A stretch of DNA of 46,401 nt from Bryobacterales bacterium. Its GTDB lineage: Bacteria; Acidobacteriota; Terriglobia; Bryobacterales; Bryobacteraceae. The number at the start of each line of letters is the position of its first letter. The first letter of the stretch is position 1. The stretch is from NCBI GenBank assembly GCA_016789785.1, contig JAEUQE010000041.1, positions 1 to 46,401 of the forward strand, given 5' to 3'. The notes below the pieces were generated by a model that worked only from the letters and a program-made list of their open reading frames with translations, had not been told where the DNA came from and did no database searches. A program made the position numbers and the translations under genes. Positions 7,981 through 16,450 of the stretch are shown here, piece by piece.

Positions 7981-9128
7981 GCGGCGAGCGTATCCGCGAG
8001 ATCATTCGCAAGGAGTTCCGGCAGTCTTTTCGTGAGCCGCGTTTGCGGGCGCTGATGGTGGTTCCGCCGATCGTGCAGTTTCTGGTATTCGGATTCGTGG
8101 TGAATCTCGATGTGGAGCGCTCCCGGCTTGCATGGTTTGATCAGGATCAGACGCCGGCGTCGCGGGAACTGCGCGACGCGTTTCTCGGATCGGGGCGATA
8201 TGAGATGGTGGCCACGCCGGCCAGCCAGCAGGAACTGCAGAGGGTGCTGGATGAGGGCCGCGTCGATTCCGCCGTAGTGGTGCCGCCCGAGTTTGCAAAG
8301 GACCTCGCTCGCGGAAGGCAGACGAAGGTGCAAGTGCTGGTGGATGGCACGAACTCGAACACCGCTTCGATCCTCTCCGGTTACGCGGGCGACATCGTGC
8401 GTACATTCGCGAGCGGGCGTCTCATCGAGATTCAGAATCAGAAGCGGATGGCGCGCGGTGGCGCGGTCGCGAAGTTGAGCGCGCCTGGCATCGACATGCA
8501 GCAACGCGTCTGGTTCAACCCGGAGTTGAAGAGCCGGAATTACTTCATTCCGGGTGTCCTGGTGAACATCATGACGCTGGTCACGCTGATGCTGACATCC
8601 ATGGCGATTGTGCGCGAGAAGGAGATCGGGACCATGGAGCAACTGATGGTCACGCCGATCCGTCCCGTGGAACTGATGCTTGGCAAGACGTTGCCCTTCG
8701 CCGTGGTGGGACTCTTCGATCTTGGTCTGATCATCACACTTGCGCTGCTGGTGTTCCGCATTCCTTTCCAAGGAAGCGGATGGCTTTTGCTGGCTTCGGC
8801 GATTCTGTTCCTGTTCACCACGCTCGGCTCGGGGTTGTTCATCAGCACGATCTCAAACACGCAGCAGCAGGCGATCATGACGACGTTCTTCTTCTTTCAG
8901 CCTGTGTTCATGCTCAGCGGGTTCGCATTTCCGATTCGCAGCATGCCGGAGCCCGTGCAGTATCTCACGCTGCTGAATCCCAATCGCTATTTTCTGGAGA
9001 TCTGCCGCGGCGTGTTTCTGAAGGGCAGCGGCATTGAGACGCTGTGGCCCCAGATGGTCTCGCTGGCGGTGTTCGGCCTGGCCATTCTGTTCTTCAGCGC
9101 GCGGCGGTTCCACAAGCGGCTGGAGTAG
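7977..9128 (+). CDS. ABC-2 type permease subunit (YbhR/YbhS-like)
   Basis: A 383-residue permease from the ATG at 7977 (ATGA overlap with the previous stop). It is homologous to the preceding permease: KEFRQSFREPRLRALMVVPP at the start, a periplasmic loop, then KEIGTMEQLMVTPIRPVELM and five C-terminal TM helices. It is the second half of a heterodimeric ABC-2 channel and the last gene of the operon. Its TAG (9126-9128) directly abuts the stop of the convergent lyase gene at 9129, leaving no room for a separate terminator. Starts further upstream (7896) would lie inside the previous gene in another frame and are rejected. Confidence 0.92.
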   Translation: MSGERIREIIRKEFRQSFREPRLRALMVVPPIVQFLVFGFVVNLDVERSRLAWFDQDQTPASRELRDAFLGSGRYEMVATPASQQELQRVLDEGRVDSAVVVPPEFAKDLARGRQTKVQVLVDGTNSNTASILSGYAGDIVRTFASGRLIEIQNQKRMARGGAVAKLSAPGIDMQQRVWFNPELKSRNYFIPGVLVNIMTLVTLMLTSMAIVREKEIGTMEQLMVTPIRPVELMLGKTLPFAVVGLFDLGLIITLALLVFRIPFQGSGWLLLASAILFLFTTLGSGLFISTISNTQQQAIMTTFFFFQPVFMLSGFAFPIRSMPEPVQYLTLLNPNRYFLEICRGVFLKGSGIETLWPQMVSLAVFGLAILFFSARRFHKRLE

Positions 9129-10553
9129 TTACGCCATCCATGAAGGGCCGGTATTGGACGCGGATGCAACCGTCCAACGCCGAGGCTCATCGGAACGCTC
9201 GAAACAACCTGCATATGCAGGCAACCGGCGCATCCGTCCGTAGAGATCTTCCCGCGCTTCGGCAAGACTGAGCGGCGACGCCGGCAGCGTACTCTCGTCC
9301 GATGGCTCCCAAAGCCCCTCGACCAGCACGAGCTTGGGATCGGCGATTGCGGTTCCCCACTCGCTTGCGTCTGGCCCATGAAACAGATTGCCCGGCCACT
9401 CGACCTGCGCCTGAGCATCGAGCATGCGAACCGCGGTGCGAGTCGCGCTGACCAGGTTGTTCGCGGCCACGCACTCGACCGGAGCAAGATGTTGCGCATC
9501 CGATGTCCCGGTGCCGATCGCGAAAGCTTCGGCGCAGCCGATGACCGAATTGTGCGCAACCACTGCGCGCTTCACTTGGAAGTAACCGCTCAATGGAGAT
9601 TCGGGAAGACCGTTCATCATGGAGATGGCGGCGCGTGTGGTGGTGCCGGTCAAGCCATGGCAGTAGTTGTTCACCACGCGATGATCTTCACCGATGATGC
9701 GGATTCCGCCCGTACTCGCCTTGCCGTGCCCGAGAAAGACATTGCCGCTGACGAGACATCGATTGCCATGGCGCAAGGTCAACGTGCCGGCGCAACGTTC
9801 GAAGGTATTGTTGCGATAGACGTTGTCGCAGGATTTGTTGGAGACGATCTCGATCTCGCCATCGCAGGCATGGAAGTAGTTGTGCTCCACCAGCGTGTAG
9901 GAACTCTGCATGGAAGTGTTGCTGTCACCGGTGCGGATGGTCTCGCCGCCATTCTGGCCGAGTGGAGGCCTCGGGCCGAAGTGATTGTGATCGATCCAAT
10001 GATGATTGGGCTCAGCGGACGACGGCAGCCAGATCACGACTGTCGTGCCAAGGTTGCGCTTGCCCGCGAGATAGCAATGGTCCACGCGGTTGCGGTAGCC
10101 ATAAAGCGATACCCACTTGGTGTCGCGGCCTTCCGTGAGCGGCTGATAGTCGATGATGGCGCATTGCGTCACGCGACAATAGCGGGCCACGCGTGTGCTC
10201 GTGGTGCGGAACGCGATGACGTCGCCATCAAGCGCGCCAGCCTGGAACCGCAAGCCTCTCACGACGATGTGCCGTCCTCCGATACGAAGGCTCGAACGGC
10301 CGGTCAGAATCACTTCACCAGGCGTCTCCGCCTCGATTGTCAACGGCGCGCTGGCGGTGCCCTCCGTTTCGATACGGATCTCGACGTCGCTCCATGTGCC
10401 GTTCCCGAGGACCAGGCGAGTGCCGGGCTTTGCCGATGCCAGCGCTGCATTCAACTCGTCGCGGTTGCGCACCATACTCGTCTGTTGCGCGCCGAGCAGG
10501 GCCGGGCTCAGCAACAGGGCGCGCCGCGAGATCAGGACTTTGGTGCGAGCCAT
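9129..10553 (-). CDS. Polysaccharide lyase family 6 (chondroitinase B / alginate lyase-like), exported
   Basis: A 474-residue right-handed beta-helix protein with an N-terminal signal (MARTKVLISRRALLLSPALL). DELNAALASAKPGTRLVLGNG is the classic PL6 opening. The family's catalytic Lys and Arg appear as K240 in SNKSCDNVYRNNTF and R261 in LTLRHGNRC, matching Lys250/Arg271 of chondroitinase B. It should cleave uronic-acid glycans by beta-elimination outside the cytoplasm; the substrate is not determinable. The ATG at 10553 is preferred over the GTG at 10625 because it gives a proper signal peptide. It overlaps the upstream methyltransferase gene by 22 bp. Confidence 0.88.
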   Translation of the reverse strand: MARTKVLISRRALLLSPALLGAQQTSMVRNRDELNAALASAKPGTRLVLGNGTWSDVEIRIETEGTASAPLTIEAETPGEVILTGRSSLRIGGRHIVVRGLRFQAGALDGDVIAFRTTSTRVARYCRVTQCAIIDYQPLTEGRDTKWVSLYGYRNRVDHCYLAGKRNLGTTVVIWLPSSAEPNHHWIDHNHFGPRPPLGQNGGETIRTGDSNTSMQSSYTLVEHNYFHACDGEIEIVSNKSCDNVYRNNTFERCAGTLTLRHGNRCLVSGNVFLGHGKASTGGIRIIGEDHRVVNNYCHGLTGTTTRAAISMMNGLPESPLSGYFQVKRAVVAHNSVIGCAEAFAIGTGTSDAQHLAPVECVAANNLVSATRTAVRMLDAQAQVEWPGNLFHGPDASEWGTAIADPKLVLVEGLWEPSDESTLPASPLSLAEAREDLYGRMRRLPAYAGCFERSDEPRRWTVASASNTGPSWMA

Positions 10554-11299
10554 GCAATGTATCCGTCGAACAAGACTTCGCACGATTGTCCTTGAAACAC
10601 CGGGACAAGCGTGGAGCGGCACCAATCACGAATCTCGCCCTCGGGAGTGCCTTGCTTGACCGCGTATGCGACGCTCGTCTCGGTCATCATGTAGTTCTCG
10701 TAGAATTGCGGGTCCAATGGGATGCCGATCTCGAAACGCTCGTGCCATTCCAGCGTGAATCCAGTGGCAAGCTCCGAGAGACGTTCCGGCGATAAGGGAA
10801 GAGCGCCGTCCTGGGCTGTGGGATAGCGGGTCTCGAACTCGGAATACCACTCCGAGAGAGCGCTGTTGCCTCGAAACCGGCGTCCGGGTGAGAAGTCGTA
10901 CACGGCGAGCGCACCGGTTGATGAAAGGATGCGATGCGCTTGTGGAAAGAACTCGTTGAGGTCGACGTAGTTCAGGGAGCCTGCGGCTGCGATGAGATCG
11001 AAGGACGCGGTCTGGAACGGCAGTGCTTCCGCGTGGCCGGTAACGAAGTCCGCATGTTCGGTGGTGTGCCTGGTGAGATGCAGCATCGCTTCCACCGGAT
11101 CAATGCCGACGCAGTGACCGGAGATCGTGCGAAGCGGTTTTGTGGAGAGTCCCGCACCGCATCCGACATCAAGGACACGCGCAAATTGCTTGCTGTCCGG
11201 CAATCGGCGGCGCATGCGCTCGATGACGCGGGGATGGACGGGAGGCCGCGAAGTCGCGTATCCGGTGGAGAGGCTCGCCGTGGCGAAGAGGTTTTCCAT
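10532..11299 (-). CDS. Class I SAM-dependent methyltransferase (type 11)
   Basis: A protein of about 255 residues with motif I VLDVGCGAGLS, an acidic CVGIDPVEAML loop and the post-motif region FDLIAAAGSLNYVD. These define the Rossmann-fold SAM-binding core of the UbiE/type 11 family. Substrate unknown. The ATG at 11299 is given here; a TTG at 11311 that overlaps the upstream stop (TTGA) is an alternative giving four more residues. The gene is sandwiched, with overlaps, between an exported TIM-barrel protein and an exported polysaccharide lyase. The three are probably one mRNA, although a cytosolic methyltransferase is an unexpected partner. Confidence 0.85.
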   Translation of the reverse strand: MENLFATASLSTGYATSRPPVHPRVIERMRRRLPDSKQFARVLDVGCGAGLSTKPLRTISGHCVGIDPVEAMLHLTRHTTEHADFVTGHAEALPFQTASFDLIAAAGSLNYVDLNEFFPQAHRILSSTGALAVYDFSPGRRFRGNSALSEWYSEFETRYPTAQDGALPLSPERLSELATGFTLEWHERFEIGIPLDPQFYENYMMTETSVAYAVKQGTPEGEIRDWCRSTLVPVFQGQSCEVLFDGYIAWLAPKS

Positions 11300-11307
11300 G
11301 TGGTGTC

Positions 11308-12372
11308 TCAAGTGCGGGGAATCAGGCGAAGAGCCTTTCGAATCGTTTCCATGTTGCGATCAGGCTCCTCAATGTTGCGTGGATAGTAATAGAAGATCAA
11401 CTGATCCGGTGAAAGCGCGATGACTTTCGGGAGACCTGCTTCCATGGCGGGGATCATGTTCGCAGGCATGTTGTGATTCTCAGCGAGCATCAGAGTCTTG
11501 CGGCCCTGTTTGCGAGCCAGCGCGACAATCTTCTCGCCGGGACCGATCAGCGTCTTCCCCTTGCCGCTTTCCTGATCGGCGTTGCGGCCCTCAGCGAATT
11601 GCTTGTCGGTTTCGAGATCCCACGGGCGGCCATCACAACCAAAGTAATCGAGCGGTGCGATCTGTGCGGCGAAGCCCGAAATCACAGCGCTGGAATCAGC
11701 CTTGATGAACAGCGAAATGGTCTTGCGCGGATGCTTGTCGCGGACATGGCGGCTGATGCGTGAGTAGAAGTCAGCAGTTGCTTTCCAGTGGGCGTCCTTT
11801 GGAGCGTCGGGGCCGAGTTTGTCGAGCGCCGCCTTCGAGTAGTCAAGGCGAAAGCCCTTCGGCTCATCCCAGATGATGCCCTCGATCGGAAACTTCGTGA
11901 ACAGCGCATCAATGGATTCGCAGAAGAACTGATAGGTGGCCGGATGATGCACGCTGCTGATGACGCCGGAAATACGGTCCGCCCACAGCGGTGAGCCATC
12001 CTTGTTGCGGATCCATGTTTCGGGATTCTTCACGGAAAACAGGCTCGGTACCTTGGGTGCGCCGGCGGTGAGACCTGCCCATCGCGATGCGGTGGCGAAC
12101 ACACGCAAGCCCAGTTTCTGCGCTTCGGAACACACGAACTCGATATTCTCGACAGCCGCGAAGAGATCCTGCTCCAGCACAGCGAGCGTGATGGTGTTGC
12201 AGCCGGCATCCGCCATCCACCTGAGGTCGTCGCGGACATGGCGCGGCACCATGGTGTACATGTGCGCCCGGAAGTAATAGGCGTTCACGATCTCGGGGCG
12301 CTTCGGCGCAGCTCGCAGTACAGCCGCGGTCGCGCATGCGAAGAGGGCCCGGCGGGTCAGCGGGAAGGCCAT
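11308..12372 (-). CDS. Exported TIM-barrel glycoside hydrolase-like protein of unknown specificity
   Basis: A 354-residue protein with an N-terminal signal containing RR (MAFPLTRRALFACATAAVL). The order of strands (ADAGCNTITLAVLEQDL, KLGLRVFATASRWAGL, FPIEGIIWDEPKGF, KTISLFIKADSS, GRKTLMLAENHNMP) suggests a (beta/alpha)8 barrel. Acidic residues fall at strand ends, E in IIWDEP and E in LAENHN, as in retaining glycosidases, but I cannot assign a family. It is first in a three-gene minus-strand unit with a methyltransferase and a PL6 lyase, which suggests glycan breakdown. TATCCT lies exactly 6 nt upstream of the ATG with no Shine-Dalgarno sequence. Confidence 0.75.
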   Translation of the reverse strand: MAFPLTRRALFACATAAVLRAAPKRPEIVNAYYFRAHMYTMVPRHVRDDLRWMADAGCNTITLAVLEQDLFAAVENIEFVCSEAQKLGLRVFATASRWAGLTAGAPKVPSLFSVKNPETWIRNKDGSPLWADRISGVISSVHHPATYQFFCESIDALFTKFPIEGIIWDEPKGFRLDYSKAALDKLGPDAPKDAHWKATADFYSRISRHVRDKHPRKTISLFIKADSSAVISGFAAQIAPLDYFGCDGRPWDLETDKQFAEGRNADQESGKGKTLIGPGEKIVALARKQGRKTLMLAENHNMPANMIPAMEAGLPKVIALSPDQLIFYYYPRNIEEPDRNMETIRKALRLIPRT

Positions 12373-12378
12373 GCAGTC

Positions 12379-12384
12379 AGGATA
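12379..12384 (-). promoter_or_regulatory. Candidate -10 box for a leaderless start at 12372
   Basis: TATCCT reads on the minus strand, with 6 nt between it and the ATG. The transcript would begin at or next to the start codon. No good -35 box is seen. Confidence 0.4.
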
Positions 12385-12433
12385 TCGTTTGCGGCGAGGC
12401 CAGCGGAACTGGAGAATGCGGCGGGCCCGGGTC

Positions 12434-14845
12434 CTACGGCCTGCCTTCCATGTAAGTCCACGCGCCCCAGTAGTACGGCTTGCGAAATGGAGTGTCGCTG
12501 CGAAGCAGATCCAGACGTGCCTGACGCAGTGCTTCGGGTGCCGGTGTGCCTTGCCGGATCAAACGGTACATCGTGGTGTGGACACGCAGCGAAGCCGAAT
12601 CGTTGATTTCCCACAAGCCCGCCGCGACACCTTCGGCACCGGCGCGCAAGAAGGCCCAGCCGAGTCCGATCAATCCAGTCCCACGATAAGCTCGCACTCC
12701 CGCCCCATGGCAGACACCAAGCGTCACCAGCCGGGCGCGGAGTTTTTGCCGGATGATCTCTCGCGCAGTCAGCCGGCGATCGCCATTCGACGGAGAGAGG
12801 ACTAGCGCGGAATCGAGGGGCGTGCGCTCACTGGCGAGACCATGTGCCGCGAAATGCAGGTAGGCAAATTGTTCTAGGCCACTGTTCAGCACTCGCCGCG
12901 GATTGGCATCATTCTCCGAGAGCACGGTCACATCGCGGCCACCAATCTCCTTCACGATGTCTGTGAGTTCTTCCTTTGCACGCGGCAGTTCGGGAAAGCC
13001 GGACGACGCGAGATCAGCATTGCCGACCAGCAGCATCTTGCCTGTTTGCGGCCGCGCCGCTGTCGTCTCCAGGAGTGACCGCAGCGATGGCGCACGCGAC
13101 AACGCAGTGTCTTCGATCCAATAGCACCCTGCCCGCGGAGTCAGCGTGTCGAAGGATAGCCGATGGAGTACGCCATCACCAATCACGATGACGCGCTTGC
13201 GAAGATCCGCCGCATCCACGCGATCGCCCACCAACATGCGATAGAGCGCAAGGCCGGCTTTCGCCTGTTGCGCGGAGTTCTTCAACTCCGTGTTGTGCTG
13301 CTCGATCAGTTTCGCGATCTCCTGCTCGCCAGGCAATTCGTGGTGCCTGACTGCACTTGTAGTGACCACCCAGAGAGAGGATCGCGCGGGCCGCAGCCAA
13401 TACACAAGAATGGTGGCGCCACGCTTGGCCGCGATGGTTCGCGGGTCGACGGCGGGCAGCGAGAAGGCTGCATCACCGAACTTGCTCCAACGTGCCGCAT
13501 CGGCCACCCACAGCGCATCCACAACTCGCCCGTCTTCGAGCAGACACTCCGAGTAGCGCCGGAACAGGCTGAGGTTGGTGGAAGGATAAGAGAGGCGGAA
13601 GTCCTCGCGCTGCAGATCATTTCCGCGAGCCATCGCTTCTCGTAGACCTCGCTGATACTCGATGGCGGCTTGCGCACGGCGGTTGGTGTGGATGAAAAGT
13701 TCGGCTTGGATCTCGCGAATGCCGAGACGCTGATACTGCTCGGCCTCATTGGACTTCAGCAGCCCGTTGATCCGCTTCTCCGCGGCGGCGAAGTCTTTTG
13801 TTGCGACCAGGAGATTGGCCTCGGTGACATCACTGAAGAAGCGTGAACGTTGATCGTTGGGATCGAGCAGCTTTTTTGCCCGTTGCTGCGCCTCGTGAGC
13901 TTTCGCCGGATCGCCAGATGCCAGATACAACGTCGCGAGGTTGTTCAAACAATCCGCCGCATCATTGTTTCGGCCGGATGCTTCGATGATGCGATACGCA
14001 TCCTGATAGAAGCCGGCTGCTTCGGGATAGCGATTCAGAAGGAATGCCGCGGCACCGGCGTTGTTGCGCCACTTGATTTGATCGCCAACGTTATCGGTGC
14101 GATCCGCGAGTTGTGACGCCTCCTTGCTCAGTGCGAGCCCCGTTTCGGTTTCACCAAGCACGAGATAACACCAGCCGAGATTGCCCACGGTGCGCGCGCG
14201 ATTGACGGTGTCGTTCGCCTTTTGCGCGGCGGCGAGCGCTTGCTCCAGCCATTCGACAGCCTCGCCACAGCGCTCGGCGCGAAGATACTGCATGCCCATC
14301 TGCCCGTGAACGTAGGTTTCGAGCTGTGGGTTGGGGTTCTTCCTCAGCAACGGAATGGCTTCGCGGAGATGCGCAGTCTCCTCGTCGAAGTTCTGCCCGC
14401 GGCCGCCGAGATAGACGAGAGTGCGAACCTCGAGATCGGGCCAGTTGTGCCGGCGTGCTTCTTCACGGACCTGATTCAGAAGCTGGACGCCGCGGGTGGG
14501 GTCTCCTGTGCGGATCGATGCAAGGCCATGAAGAATGCGCCAACGGGCGGCCACCCGAGGATCAGGAGCATCGGAAGGAACAGACTCCGAGAGGATCGCC
14601 TTCCATTGCCCGCGCAACGACAACACTTCCAGATAGGTGACGCGTGCCAGTGCCTTTTCGTGAGGCGCTGCGAGCGCGAGACACCGTTCCGCCTGTTCCA
14701 GCGCTGATCCGTAGTGTGTCAGTTTGCGGGAGTCAACATCGGCGATGCATTGCTGCAACGACGGCGGATGGGCCGGCCGTTTGCATCCGGCCAGCCCGCT
14801 GATCAGAAGGAAGAAGAACCAGGTTTTACGGGTACCACGACCCAT
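12434..14845 (-). CDS. TPR-CHAT protein (caspase-like peptidase domain), predicted lipoprotein
   Basis: An 803-residue protein starting at the ATG at 14845, preceded by GGAGG. Residues 1-21 form a lipoprotein signal ending LISGLAGC (Cys21). Residues about 30-460 are tetratricopeptide-like helical repeats (TVGNLGWCYLVLGETETGLA, CLNNLATLYLASGDPAKAHE). Residues about 480-800 form the CHAT domain, with the expected catalytic pair His668 in LHFAAHG and Cys712 in LGVCHGAG. CHAT domains are clan CD cysteine proteases related to caspases and separase. The gene closes an ECF sigma / anti-sigma cluster and overlaps the preceding gene by 20 bp. A role as an envelope-anchored protease or sensor for that sigma system is inference. 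Confidence 0.88.
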   Translation of the reverse strand: MGRGTRKTWFFFLLISGLAGCKRPAHPPSLQQCIADVDSRKLTHYGSALEQAERCLALAAPHEKALARVTYLEVLSLRGQWKAILSESVPSDAPDPRVAARWRILHGLASIRTGDPTRGVQLLNQVREEARRHNWPDLEVRTLVYLGGRGQNFDEETAHLREAIPLLRKNPNPQLETYVHGQMGMQYLRAERCGEAVEWLEQALAAAQKANDTVNRARTVGNLGWCYLVLGETETGLALSKEASQLADRTDNVGDQIKWRNNAGAAAFLLNRYPEAAGFYQDAYRIIEASGRNNDAADCLNNLATLYLASGDPAKAHEAQQRAKKLLDPNDQRSRFFSDVTEANLLVATKDFAAAEKRINGLLKSNEAEQYQRLGIREIQAELFIHTNRRAQAAIEYQRGLREAMARGNDLQREDFRLSYPSTNLSLFRRYSECLLEDGRVVDALWVADAARWSKFGDAAFSLPAVDPRTIAAKRGATILVYWLRPARSSLWVVTTSAVRHHELPGEQEIAKLIEQHNTELKNSAQQAKAGLALYRMLVGDRVDAADLRKRVIVIGDGVLHRLSFDTLTPRAGCYWIEDTALSRAPSLRSLLETTAARPQTGKMLLVGNADLASSGFPELPRAKEELTDIVKEIGGRDVTVLSENDANPRRVLNSGLEQFAYLHFAAHGLASERTPLDSALVLSPSNGDRRLTAREIIRQKLRARLVTLGVCHGAGVRAYRGTGLIGLGWAFLRAGAEGVAAGLWEINDSASLRVHTTMYRLIRQGTPAPEALRQARLDLLRSDTPFRKPYYWGAWTYMEGRP

Positions 14846-15662
14846 TTCCTCCAACGCCCCCCGCGGCAAAGTTGCCCTCATCAGGACTGCCGAGCTCGAA
14901 GCGCAGCATGTTCAAGCGGCGCGAACGGCCGTCGACGATGAGTTCGGCAATATAGATTTTGCCAAAGTCGGGAATGACGGTGCAGAGCCCTTCGGTGTTG
15001 CCGCAATATGCCCGAATGGGACGCCGCAGCAAAGTGGTGAGGATCGTACCGTGCCGTTCCGGGATATCTTCTTCGCAAAGTCCCTTGGTCCAGGCGAGGC
15101 CCGCGCGGAGAGATTCGGGAGCCTTGTCCGCATGTTCTTTCCATGAGTTGACAAGGTTCATTTCGCCGCGGAATTGCGCATCCACGCGATAGCGCTGGCG
15201 GAGGGCGCTCAGAGTGCGGCAGTCGTTCCACAGGTCAGTATTGAAGTCGACCTCGACTGAGCGGCCGTTGATGTGCAGACCTTCGAAGTGAGTACCGGCG
15301 AATGAAAACTCGGTTTCCAGGAGTTCCGGGGCATTGGGATTATCGAGCCACGGAACGCGTGAGGCAATCTGCGCGACGACGCGCTTTGCGGACACCACTT
15401 CCTGCACACGGAGGTCCTCAATCACCGCGGTTGCTTGTGCGTTGTAGACCCGCTCCCCATCGCGCTCGTCGAAGCTGCCGGATACCTGAGTGTATGCGCG
15501 GCTGAACGATAGTATGTTGCCGAGCCGGAAAGGACCGGACTCCGCGGACTGAAAACCACCTACCCACGATAGGCTACTCGCGGCCGGGACATTGATCACA
15601 TCTTGAAGCGGCCGTCGAAGGTTTCCTCCAATCGCGTAAGCGTTGGCGTTATAGACGTACAT
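14826..15662 (-). CDS. Conserved-looking protein of unknown function between anti-sigma and CHAT genes
   Basis: A 278-residue protein that I do not recognise. There is no signal peptide or TM helix. The N-terminal third looks beta-rich (MYVYNANAYAIGGNLRRPLQ, SSLSWVGGFQSAESGPFRLG). The middle contains a GLHINGRSVEVDFNTDLW strand pair and a helical WNDCRTLSALRQRYRVDAQF. Near the C-terminus comes IPDFGKIYIAELIVDGRSRR. The ordinary composition, the 34 bp gap after the anti-sigma gene and the 20 bp overlap with the CHAT gene support a real, cotranslated gene. The overlap suggests it acts together with the CHAT protein, perhaps as substrate, inhibitor or effector. That is speculation from gene order. 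Confidence 0.75.
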   Translation of the reverse strand: MYVYNANAYAIGGNLRRPLQDVINVPAASSLSWVGGFQSAESGPFRLGNILSFSRAYTQVSGSFDERDGERVYNAQATAVIEDLRVQEVVSAKRVVAQIASRVPWLDNPNAPELLETEFSFAGTHFEGLHINGRSVEVDFNTDLWNDCRTLSALRQRYRVDAQFRGEMNLVNSWKEHADKAPESLRAGLAWTKGLCEEDIPERHGTILTTLLRRPIRAYCGNTEGLCTVIPDFGKIYIAELIVDGRSRRLNMLRFELGSPDEGNFAAGGVGGNGSWYP

Positions 15663-15696
15663 GGACCTGTTCTCCCTGACGATGTGCGGTTCCGCG

Positions 15697-16377
15697 TCAA
15701 TCGATGCGGAACTCGCCTTCCTGTAGCAACTGCGCGCTACCTCCGATGGCCCGGCCGAACACTTGCATCCGGTAACTACCCGGCTTGAGGCTTCCTTTGG
15801 GAAATGCGATCGGGACTGTATCCTTGGCCAGATCTGACGTTATCACGACAGGGGAAGGATGGCTTGGGCCCGATACGCGAAGCTCATAGTCGTGCCAGCG
15901 CGCTTCCGCGGGAACGTCGATGTTGAGAACAAGCGGCTCCGCGGCCGGGAAGGCTGGTATCGTCGCTTCGCCTGCGCGGCTGCCCATGCGGAATTCCACC
16001 GCCTTGGCAACATACGGCGAAGCGGCGGCCTGCATGCTCTGCTGGAGATGCGGCCGCTCGACCAGATTCTGATAGCCCACCACGCAGAGCAGGGCTCCCG
16101 CGGCGATGGCCGCCCATTTTCTTGCCGGACGCGCCTCCGAGTATTGTCGTCCAGCCGGCGGAGTCTGGGGCATCTCCACGACCTTCGGTTTCACGCTCTG
16201 CGGAGGCGACGCCTGAACCTGCAGGGCTTCCTTCAGCCGGTAGCCCGACAGGACATCGTCCGCACAAATCGTGCACTCGAAGTAGTGCTCCTCAAATTGC
16301 TCCCGCTCCGCGGGGGTCAGCTCATCGAGCAAGTATTTCTCAACCAGGCTCGCGGCTACCGCTTGTTCATGGGTCAT
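15697..16377 (-). CDS. Membrane-anchored zinc-finger anti-sigma factor (ZAS / zf-HC2)
   Basis: A 226-residue protein. The N-terminal ZAS motif H31-x3-C35-x2-C38 (HYFECTICADD) lies in a short helical domain that binds ECF sigma factors. A Pro-rich linker follows, then one TM helix (about residues 87-105, WAAIAAGALLCVVGYQNLV) and an extracytoplasmic beta-rich domain (about 120-226) with EARWHDYELRVSGPSHPSPV. This topology suits release of the sigma factor by an envelope signal, often by proteolysis. AAGGGA lies 7 nt before the ATG. The gene is 73 bp downstream of the ECF sigma gene, its likely partner. Confidence 0.88.
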   Translation of the reverse strand: MTHEQAVAASLVEKYLLDELTPAEREQFEEHYFECTICADDVLSGYRLKEALQVQASPPQSVKPKVVEMPQTPPAGRQYSEARPARKWAAIAAGALLCVVGYQNLVERPHLQQSMQAAASPYVAKAVEFRMGSRAGEATIPAFPAAEPLVLNIDVPAEARWHDYELRVSGPSHPSPVVITSDLAKDTVPIAFPKGSLKPGSYRMQVFGRAIGGSAQLLQEGEFRID

Positions 16378-16450
16378 TCGCTGTCCCTTTGAATAGTGCA
16401 GGCGGTGCGAAAAGCGTTACAAAGAAGCGCCACGGAAAATCGGGCGAGGA

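Noticed and set aside
9378..10595. 405-codon plus-strand open frame opposite the PL6 lyase
   Set aside because: It mirrors the lyase gene; the minus-strand product has full family motifs, and this frame reads as a GC-driven shadow.
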